This document shows, piece after piece, positions 1 to 5,107 of a stretch of 6,531 nt of DNA. A program made the translations under genes and the position numbers. The notes beneath the pieces are model-generated. The model was not told the origin of the DNA, did no database searches, and worked only from the letters and a program-made list of their open reading frames with translations. Every line of letters starts with the position of its first letter. The first letter of the stretch is position 1. The DNA is taken from positions 1 to 6,531 of the forward strand of contig WFQS01000597.1 in the NCBI GenBank assembly GCA_015486915.1. The letters are read 5' to 3'. The DNA comes from Desulfobacteraceae bacterium (lineage in GTDB: Bacteria; Desulfobacterota; Desulfobacteria; Desulfobacterales; Desulfobacteraceae).

Positions 1-1095
1 ATCCAGGATTGATGCCAGTCCCTGCACCAGGTTGGTGTTTTCTTTTTTGGTGCGGGCGGCAATACGGATATATCGGTCAGCATCAGGCATGGTTTTACCC
101 TGGCAGTGTTTGATATATATATTATGCTCAACAAATAATTTTTTTGTGAGTTCAGGAGCAGAAGGCCCGGTATCCGGCACCCGGCAAAAAACAAAATTGG
201 CATCCGGTTTATACACTGTAAGTCCTGCCAAAGCCATCAAGTCTTTATAAAGTTTATCACGATCCTTTTTCACCTGAAGGCAGCTTTTAATAAAATCGTC
301 ACGATAATCAGGCAAAAGCCTTAAAAATTCTTCAGCAAATCCATTGATGTTCCAGATATGGACACCCCGGCGGACTGCCTTGATAAAACTGGTATTACCT
401 GTCAAAAGATAGCCGATGCGAAGGCCGCATATCCCATATGCTTTACTCATGCTTTTAAAAATTACGATATGGGGATACGTCTTGATCTGATCTTCCATGG
501 ATGTCTTTTCCGGGTCCTGAACAAAATCGATAAAGGACTCGTCAATGATCAATTGACAGTCATGCCCGGTCAATTTTTCTGCAAGGCGTATCAGGTCGGA
601 TTTGGGGACAGCAAGGGATGTTGGATTGTTCGGTGTGACCACTACGGCAACATCTGCATGGGCTTTGATGATGCGGGCTGCAAACTTATCCACATCAAGT
701 TCAAAAGAGGGTGTCTCAAGGGGAAATTCCACGGCGCATCCCCTTGGTGCAGCATTCACATATTCGTTAAATGAAGGCACCGGGACCATAATTTTTCCGG
801 CAATGTGTCCCGAGACAATTTTTATAAGTTCTGCTGCACCATTACCGACAGCAATGTGTTCAGATCGTTGATGGATCAGTCTGCCAACAAGAGCGGCAAG
901 CTCATCCTGTGCAACCGGATAGTTCAGGACAAGGTCATGTATTTTGTTTTTAAAACAGGTAAACACCGCTTCAGGAGGGAAGTAAAGGTTATATAAATAT
1001 GCATGATCAATAAATTTATGGCGATAGTATCCGCCATGCTGACCTGAAATATATTCATATTTTTCTGTCCGGTTTTTATAATCAGGTTCAGGCAT
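1..1095 (-). CDS. PLP-dependent class I/II aminotransferase, HisC/CobD-like (3' end beyond window)
   Basis: Translating the minus strand from ATG at 1095 gives 365 residues with no stop before the window edge, so only the last few codons are missing (family length about 350-380). Fold-type I PLP motifs appear in order: NYP at 58-60, GNGAAEL at 84-90 (cofactor phosphate region), PSFNEY at 107-112, TPNNPTS at 154-160 with the PLP-contacting Asn157, IIDESF with Asp185, and FKSMSKAYGICGLRIGYLL at 213-231 with Schiff-base Lys218. Near the end, DANFVF (about 298-303) and YIRIAART (342-349) resemble CobD/HisC ends, and Arg344 is the expected carboxylate contact. An AAGGA ribosome site at 1103-1107 lies 7 bases before the ATG, inside the upstream gene. 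The start overlaps the stop of the cytidylyltransferase gene by 8 bases, indicating translational coupling. From that partner I infer a phospho- or phosphonoalkyl amine substrate, such as phosphonoacetaldehyde to 2-aminoethylphosphonate. A CobD-like decarboxylase (threonine- or serine-phosphate) is a real alternative. The fold assignment is secure; the substrate is not. Confidence 0.9.
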   Translation of the reverse strand, partial: MPEPDYKNRTEKYEYISGQHGGYYRHKFIDHAYLYNLYFPPEAVFTCFKNKIHDLVLNYPVAQDELAALVGRLIHQRSEHIAVGNGAAELIKIVSGHIAGKIMVPVPSFNEYVNAAPRGCAVEFPLETPSFELDVDKFAARIIKAHADVAVVVTPNNPTSLAVPKSDLIRLAEKLTGHDCQLIIDESFIDFVQDPEKTSMEDQIKTYPHIVIFKSMSKAYGICGLRIGYLLTGNTSFIKAVRRGVHIWNINGFAEEFLRLLPDYRDDFIKSCLQVKKDRDKLYKDLMALAGLTVYKPDANFVFCRVPDTGPSAPELTKKLFVEHNIYIKHCQGKTMPDADRYIRIAARTKKENTNLVQGLASILD

Positions 1096-1945
1096 AAAAA
1101 TTTCCTTCTAAAACGGAGTTGCGGGCAGGAATGGCGTTCACTTCCATATTGTCTTGTTTTAAACCATACAGAGGAAAGGGTTTGCCGGTTTTTACCGGGA
1201 ACAGCTTTTCAGCAGAAGCAAGGTCTTCCATGGTGTCAATTTCATACCAGGGTTTATGGTCAAAATGAACCGCTTGAAGGGATAAGGACTTTTCAGCCAC
1301 CATTTGGCGAAATACGACTTCGTAATAATCGTTTACCCTGTCGGCCAGGATATACCGGTTCAGTTTTTCGATAACCCTGTACCACGATGAAACCGAAAGG
1401 CTGTAAATATTGACAGTTTTATATCTGATTTCGTCTAACCTGCTTTTTGCATCGCAATGGAATGCATCAACGTTGCCTGATGGATTGAGTGTGACGGTTG
1501 AACCGTTCAGCCACGGCTTCATTCGTGCGATGGCAATCCTGTCAGGATAAAGCATTTCCGTCAATAAAGACGGGTCAAAAACAAGGTCACTTTCAATGAG
1601 CATAAATGGTTCATTGATAATTTTCCGGGCCATCCATAAAGAATATATATTATTGGTAGTTTTGTATAACGGGCTGAAAACATACTCAATTTTAATATTT
1701 CCGGCCCTGGTTTTCAGAAAATTTCGAATACACTCTTCCAGGTGGCCGGTAACCACAATCAGGCGTTTAAATCCATGTTGATTCAAGCTTTTGATCAATC
1801 GTTCCAATATGGATGTTTCATTTACAAGGGTGAGACATTTGGGTGATTTTTTCGTCAAAGGAAGCAGACGGCTTCCTGTGCCGGCGGCAAGGAGCAAAGC
1901 GGTAGTGATGCGTTGCTTGGGATAAAAGTTTTTATGAAATATCAT
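1088..1945 (-). CDS. LicC-type nucleotidyltransferase (CTP:phosphocholine/phosphonoalkyl cytidylyltransferase-like)
   Basis: A 285-residue cytosolic sugar-nucleotidyltransferase-fold protein. Near the N-terminus LLLAAGTGSRLLPLT (18-31) and SPK with Lys36 form the G-x-G-x-R...PK signature that binds the nucleotide triphosphate. NNIYSLWMAR (98-107) is characteristic of LicC-like cytidylyltransferases. ESDLVFD (118-124, Asp120) and WYEID (233-237, Glu235/Asp237) supply the expected Mg-binding acids. LicC-like enzymes transfer CMP from CTP to phosphocholine or, in PntC, to 2-aminoethylphosphonate. I chose ATG 1945 because GAGGGGG sits 4 bases upstream. The frame is open to a TTG at 2020 (25 more codons), but that start has no ribosome site and a poor N-terminus. 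About 35 residues after AEKLF lie beyond the usual fold and may be the remains of a linker to the partner that is fused in PntC. The gene ends inside the aminotransferase start. UTP or inositol-phosphate use cannot be excluded. Confidence 0.88.
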   Translation of the reverse strand: MIFHKNFYPKQRITTALLLAAGTGSRLLPLTKKSPKCLTLVNETSILERLIKSLNQHGFKRLIVVTGHLEECIRNFLKTRAGNIKIEYVFSPLYKTTNNIYSLWMARKIINEPFMLIESDLVFDPSLLTEMLYPDRIAIARMKPWLNGSTVTLNPSGNVDAFHCDAKSRLDEIRYKTVNIYSLSVSSWYRVIEKLNRYILADRVNDYYEVVFRQMVAEKSLSLQAVHFDHKPWYEIDTMEDLASAEKLFPVKTGKPFPLYGLKQDNMEVNAIPARNSVLEGNFYA

Positions 1946-1949
1946 AAAT

Positions 1950-1956
1950 CCCCCTC
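1950..1956 (-). promoter_or_regulatory. Ribosome binding site deciding the cytidylyltransferase start
   Basis: The minus strand reads GAGGGGG, then ATTT, then ATG at 1945. The GAGG core is 7 bases from the start codon, which is optimal. Neither in-frame alternative (TTG 2020, ATG 1990) has a comparable site, so this motif fixes the 285-residue start. Confidence 0.7.
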
Positions 1957-2147
1957 GTATTAAAGAGTTAGAATTTTCAAAAAATGGCATTCTTGTTCGA
2001 GGATGAAATTTTTTGTACAACAGACAAAGTGTTCTTAAAAATAATAATGGCTTCTAACTTAGGGGAGCAGACCAAATAATGGGTATCGGGATATACGCCT
2101 TAAGGAGGAAACGTTTGCATGTCATTTTTAACAGCACAACTTCATCT

Positions 2148-2175
2148 ATGTTATAAGAATACAGTTAAAAGTCAA
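2148..2175 (-). promoter_or_regulatory. Candidate sigma70-type promoter for the cytidylyltransferase-aminotransferase pair
   Basis: Read on the minus strand, TTGACT (2175-2170, 5 of 6 to TTGACA) is followed by a 16-base spacer and TAACAT (2153-2148, 4 of 6 to TATAAT). Transcription would start near 2141 and leave a leader of about 195 bases before ATG 1945. It is the best -35 box I see upstream of this operon. The -10 box is weak, and TATAAC at a 14-base spacing overlaps it. Confidence 0.4.
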
Positions 2176-2244
2176 GTCTTAAAAATTTTTTTAAATTAAC
2201 CGGCATTTCAAAGAGGGGATGTTTTTTAGAAAAATTTTATTTGA

Positions 2245-2272
2245 TTGCAAATTTTATTTATTGGTGTATGAT
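2245..2272 (+). promoter_or_regulatory. Candidate plus-strand promoter upstream of cobS
   Basis: TTGCAA (2245-2250), a 16-base spacer and TATGAT (2267-2272, 5 of 6 to TATAAT). It lies in a strongly AT-rich stretch. If used for cobS it would leave a leader of about 450 bases crossing several hairpins and the inserted element. The -35 box matches only 4 of 6 positions. Confidence 0.25.
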
Positions 2273-2307
2273 GCAGACTATTATTTAGAAGTAAGAGCAG
2301 ATCCTCC

Positions 2308-2328
2308 CTGTCAGATTTTTTCTGGCAG
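2308..2328 (+). other. Stem-loop in the intergenic region
   Basis: CTGTCAGA (2308-2315) pairs with TCTGGCAG (2321-2328) as an 8-bp stem with one G-U pair and a TTTTT loop. Only TTT follows it, so it is a weak candidate for an intrinsic terminator. It sits about 30 bases after the candidate plus-strand transcription start, where an attenuator would lie. Confidence 0.35.
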
Positions 2329-2482
2329 TTTGTCCTCGCTGACCTCGTTGTCTTCATTACATCGTGTGTTGCCGTTGAAGTTTATGCTGATTACTTAAAC
2401 GTGAAAGCAGTATAACACTTTTGGCGGAGCCATAACCTGTCTTATTCCATGCGATTACCGGTTGCCCATCAATCCTGACTTG

Positions 2483-2560
2483 TTGTTCTTCACAGAACAA
2501 AAATATAAAGCGGATTCAAATGAATCCACTGTTTAAGCTGGAAAAAAAATCCATAGCTTA
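2483..2560. repeat. Cluster of three short inverted repeats
   Basis: Three consecutive stem-loops: TTGTTCT/AGAACAA (2483-2489 and 2494-2500, loop TCAC), GGATTCA/TGAATCC (2512-2518 and 2521-2527), and TAAGCT/AGCTTA (2534-2539 and 2555-2560, with GG/CC just inside). None has a following T-tract on either strand, so they are not typical terminators. They lead directly into the larger palindrome at 2561. They could be part of an RNA structure, protein-binding palindromes, or older insertion debris. Confidence 0.45.
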
Positions 2561-2720
2561 GGATCGGAGATGAAATAAGTTGAACAGAAATAGCGCAGAA
2601 TTCCGGCCCATGTACAAGGCGCATTAAAGGTTGCATACTCAACGTATTCGGCCTTTGATGCAACGAAGTAGATGGGCCGGAAGACAAGCAATTTCGTTCA
2701 ACTTATAAAATTTTCGATCC
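2561..2720. mobile_element. MITE-like near-palindromic insertion element (about 160 bp)
   Basis: The two halves are imperfect inverted copies about a centre near 2641. Matching blocks are GGATCG (2561-2566) with CGATCC (2715-2720), ATAAGTTGAAC (2575-2585) with GTTCAACTTAT (2696-2706), and TTCCGGCCCAT (2601-2611) with ATGGGCCGGAA (2672-2682). A weaker inner match, GCATTAAAGG against GCATCAAAGG on the other strand, follows. TTA (or CTTAG, depending on where the ends are drawn) occurs directly at both outer edges (2558-2560 and 2721-2723), as expected for a target-site duplication. TTA/TTAG would suit IS5-family targets, but that family link is inference. It has no transposase, so any movement would need one supplied elsewhere. 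Minus-strand ORFs across it are artefacts of the repeat. The right end lies 7 bases before the cobS ATG. Confidence 0.65.
2681..2709 (+). promoter_or_regulatory. Possible outward promoter in the right arm of the inserted element
   Basis: AAGACA (2681-2686, 4 of 6 to TTGACA), a 17-base spacer, and TATAAA (2704-2709, 5 of 6), directed into cobS. Transcription would begin near 2716, about 12 bases before ATG 2728. If real, the insertion element supplies the cobS promoter. The -35 box is poor. Confidence 0.3.
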
Positions 2721-2727
2721 TTAGGAA

Positions 2728-3501
2728 ATGGACTTGAAGATAAACAACAACACAGGCTTTTTAACGGATTTAAGATCGGCAATCATGTTCATAAGTATCA
2801 TCCCTGCAGGAAAAAATGTAAAATTCTCCCCCATGGGTATGATCCGGTTTTTTCCCGTTGTAGGTCTCATAATCGGTTGCTTTCTTGCAGGTATGGATCA
2901 AATTTTTTCTTTTTTCTGGCAAAAGCCAGTTGTTGCTGTCCTTGATGTGCTTTTTCTTGTTGCAGTCACAGGGGCATTCCATCTTGATGGTCTCGGAGAT
3001 GCAGCAGACGGTTTGTTCAGTCACAGATCAAAAACAAGAGCCCTTGAAATCATGAAAGACAGCAGGACAGGAATGATGGGGCTTGTTGTTATTTTCTGTG
3101 CACTTGCGGTAAAGACCGCAGGCATTTATTCAATGAAGATATCGTGTACAAATTTTCAGGCAATGATACTTTTTTTAATTATTCCTTCCTATTCAAGGGG
3201 AGGTATGCTTTTTGGTATCAGGTATCTGAAATACGGTAGAAAGAACACAGGCACCGGCCATGACCTTTTTGAAAAGCCCCTTGAAGTAAAAAATTTCATA
3301 TGGCTTTTTATTCCTGTTGTTTTATCTTTTTTCCTTGGGAAAAGGGGTTTTTTACTTATGATTGTTTTCAGTATTTCAGTTTTTTTAATTCTCCTGTTCT
3401 ACAAAAGAAAAATGGGATGCATCACAGGAGATATGCTTGGCGCCATGGCAGAGATAACCGAAGCTGTTCTTTTTCTTTCAGCAGGAGCGGTATTGCATTG
3501 A
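2728..3501 (+). CDS. cobS: Adenosylcobinamide-GDP ribazoletransferase (cobalamin synthase, CobS)
   Basis: This 257-residue inner-membrane enzyme joins adenosylcobinamide-GDP to alpha-ribazole (or its 5'-phosphate), releasing GMP and completing the nucleotide loop of cobalamin. The family signature GAFHLDGLGDAADGLF (82-97) holds the conserved acidic residues thought to bind Mg. EIMKDSRTGMMG (107-118) is the second family block, and GCITGDMLGAMAEITEA (230-246) is the conserved C-terminal block. About six hydrophobic segments lie between these, as usual, and the length is typical. ATG 2728 is the only reasonable start: the frame has TAG at 2722-2724 and the next Met (residue 20) falls inside the first conserved segment. 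AGGA (2723-2726) is only one base from the ATG, a poor spacing that follows from the insertion just upstream. Translation may be weak or near-leaderless. The MFS gene follows after 16 bases. No other cobalamin gene is visible here. Confidence 0.95.
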   Translation: MDLKINNNTGFLTDLRSAIMFISIIPAGKNVKFSPMGMIRFFPVVGLIIGCFLAGMDQIFSFFWQKPVVAVLDVLFLVAVTGAFHLDGLGDAADGLFSHRSKTRALEIMKDSRTGMMGLVVIFCALAVKTAGIYSMKISCTNFQAMILFLIIPSYSRGGMLFGIRYLKYGRKNTGTGHDLFEKPLEVKNFIWLFIPVVLSFFLGKRGFLLMIVFSISVFLILLFYKRKMGCITGDMLGAMAEITEAVLFLSAGAVLH

Positions 3502-3517
3502 TGTTTGAACAAAATTC

Positions 3518-4939
3518 ATGAAAAAAAAATGGAAAATTTTTATTCTCGTGGCCCTTGCCGTTTTTATGACAACTCTGGACGGGAGTATTGTGAACATTGC
3601 CCTTCCATATATAATGAAAAGTTTTGTTACAAAGCTTGCAGTTATTCAATGGGTTGTCATGATTTACCTTCTTGTTGTTTCCTCTCTTCTTCTCCCATTT
3701 GGAAGAATCAGTGACATAAAGGGTAAAAAAAATGTTTACTGCAGTGGGTTCTTTATTTTCTCAGCAGGCTCTCTTCTGTGTGCTCTGTCATTAAATCCTG
3801 TGCTGTTAATCGCAAGCCGGGGCATCCAGGGGTGCGGGGCTGCAATGCTGATGGCGTGCTCTCCTGCTTTGATTGTTGATAATTTTCCTGCCTCTGAAAG
3901 GGGCAGGGCACTTGGCATGATCGGAACCATTGTTGCAGCAGGGCTTTCAGCAGGTCCCATTACAGGTGGTCTTCTCCTTGAATTTTTTTCATGGAGGATG
4001 ATATTTTATCTTAATGTGCCCCTGGGGATTGTCGCATCCCTTGCTGGATTATATGTGCTAAAGGGAGATGAAAGAGACAGACCAAATAATGAGTCCTTTG
4101 ACATATTGGGAAGTATCCTCGTTATATTGTGGTTGACCGGTTCACTTTTGGTGATAACGCATCTTGAAAAATGGGGTTTTTCATCAGGTAAAACAATTGG
4201 GATGACCATTGTATCAATACTTGCAGGTGCAGGTTTTATGATAACAGAGTCAAAATCCGCATTCCCTCTGTTTTCACCTGATCTTGTTAAAATAAGACTT
4301 TTTATATTTCCTGTTATTTCAGCGGCAGTTCTTTTTGCAGCGCTTTTTATCATTGTTTTTATGACACCTTTTTATCTGACTTATCCCTGTGGATTTTCTG
4401 CTTCCAAAACAGGTCTTATAATGACGGCACCTTTTGTGCTCCTTTTTTTTATCAGCCCTGTTTCCGGCAGTTTATACGATAAGATCGGATCGAGGGAACT
4501 GTGCCTTGCCGGAATGCTGATCCTTGCATTTTCCTTATTTTCTTTTACATTTATTGAACCTGCCATGCCTGTTTATTCTATTTTATGGCGCCTTGCAATG
4601 GCAGGCATTGGTACAGCTTTATTTATTTCACCTAACAGCACCGCTGCAATGAGTGCAATACCTGCCAACAGGCGTGGAATAGCATCCGCTGCCGTTGCCA
4701 CTGCAAGAAATCTTGGTATGGTGATAGGTGTTGCCTTTGCCGGTTTGATCTTCAGCTCTGTCTTTAATGAATTGAGTCATGGATTAAGCCTTAAAAGTTA
4801 TTCTGATCTGTTGGAACCCTTTTTCATGGCTGGCTTTCACAGGTCAATGATGGCAGGTGCTGTTATTGCCCTTGCCGGAAGTGTTCTTTCTTACATGAGA
4901 GGTTCTGATAAACCTGTTACAGGTGAGCCGGATTTGTAA
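3518..4939 (+). CDS. MFS drug:H+ antiporter, DHA2 (EmrB/QacA-type, 14 TM)
   Basis: A 473-residue inner-membrane transporter expected to use the proton gradient to export small, often amphipathic molecules. TM1 carries FMTTLDGSIVNIALP (16-30) with Asp21, the DHA2 signature. Motif A, GRISDIKGKK (62-71), follows TM2. RGIQGCGAA (101-109) is motif B with Arg101. GTIVAAGLSAGPITGG (136-151) is the antiporter motif C. Length and hydrophobic pattern fit 14 helices. ATG 3518 lacks a clear ribosome site. It overlaps by four bases (ATGA) the stop of a six-codon frame that itself starts on the cobS stop (TGATG at 3499-3503), so re-initiation after cobS is likely. Co-transcription with cobS is therefore well supported. 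Export of a product of the downstream YcaO enzyme is possible but unproven. The substrate cannot be read from the sequence. Confidence 0.92.
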   Translation: MKKKWKIFILVALAVFMTTLDGSIVNIALPYIMKSFVTKLAVIQWVVMIYLLVVSSLLLPFGRISDIKGKKNVYCSGFFIFSAGSLLCALSLNPVLLIASRGIQGCGAAMLMACSPALIVDNFPASERGRALGMIGTIVAAGLSAGPITGGLLLEFFSWRMIFYLNVPLGIVASLAGLYVLKGDERDRPNNESFDILGSILVILWLTGSLLVITHLEKWGFSSGKTIGMTIVSILAGAGFMITESKSAFPLFSPDLVKIRLFIFPVISAAVLFAALFIIVFMTPFYLTYPCGFSASKTGLIMTAPFVLLFFISPVSGSLYDKIGSRELCLAGMLILAFSLFSFTFIEPAMPVYSILWRLAMAGIGTALFISPNSTAAMSAIPANRRGIASAAVATARNLGMVIGVAFAGLIFSSVFNELSHGLSLKSYSDLLEPFFMAGFHRSMMAGAVIALAGSVLSYMRGSDKPVTGEPDL

Positions 4940-4941
4940 AA

Positions 4942-4997
4942 CCGCCATGAGGCGGATCTGGATTGGCCCAGATTTGCCTCAAAGAATCAAAGATTCT
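4942..4997 (+). other. Overlapping stem-loops after the transporter gene
   Basis: CCGCC (4942-4946) pairs with GGCGG (4951-4955). GGCGG can instead join a longer stem, 4951-4961 with 4968-4978 (GGCGGATCTGG with CCAGATTTGCC, two G-U pairs, loop ATTGGC). These two pairings exclude each other. A third stem follows, AGAATC/GATTCT (4983-4988 and 4992-4997). No run of T follows any of them, so I do not call a terminator. They may stabilise the mRNA end or control read-through into the YcaO gene. Confidence 0.5.
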
Positions 4998-5107
4998 GAC
5001 AAACAATGAAAGCTACACGTTGTTTCACAAGGACTTTCTTGTAAAACGTCCTGAAGCCTGTCCTGTAGAGTCTCAGGTAAAAAAAGAATGGAAAAACGGA
5101 GTTTATG

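Larger units (their letters stand above)
1946..2727. other. 782-base gene-poor divergent intergenic region
   Basis: No supported gene. The left part (1946-2147) would be the 5' leader of the minus-strand operon. It contains an 8-base inverted repeat, AGTTAGAA at 1966-1973 and TTCTAACT at 2052-2059, whose inner arm lies just before the ribosome site; this could be chance. At 2102-2109 there is a plus-strand AAGGAGGA followed by a 26-codon ORF (2119-2199). From 2204 to 2500 only short ORFs occur on either strand (up to about 45 codons), some with protein-like composition but none recognised. From 2483 to 2725 the DNA is dominated by inverted repeats, listed separately. I looked for a cobalamin riboswitch ahead of cobS and did not find its conserved boxes. 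Confidence 0.6.

Noticed and set aside
32..996. Plus-strand ORFs across the aminotransferase region
   Set aside because: All are opposite the continuous 365-codon aminotransferase frame and lack domain content of their own.
1088..2020. Longer cytidylyltransferase start at TTG 2020
   Set aside because: There is no ribosome site there, and the extra 25 residues do not look like the family N-terminus. ATG 1945 has GAGGGGG at good spacing.
2490..2687. 65-codon minus-strand ORF (starts MSSGPSTSLH)
   Set aside because: It lies almost entirely in the palindromic element and the stem-loop cluster. It has no ribosome site or recognisable domain, and it reads as a repeat-derived artefact.
2200..2727. 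Cobalamin riboswitch upstream of cobS
   Set aside because: It is the expected control for cobS, but I found no sequence resembling the B12 box or the other conserved riboswitch core segments on the plus strand. The stem-loops present have a different layout.
2069..4090. Exact 14-base repeat CAGACCAAATAATG near 2069 and near 4077
   Set aside because: One copy is inside the exporter coding sequence and the other is in the intergenic region. The match does not extend, and a chance 14-mer in a window this size is not very unlikely.
4942..4978. Rho-independent terminator after the exporter
   Set aside because: The stems are good, but neither is followed by a T-run, so intrinsic termination is not supported.
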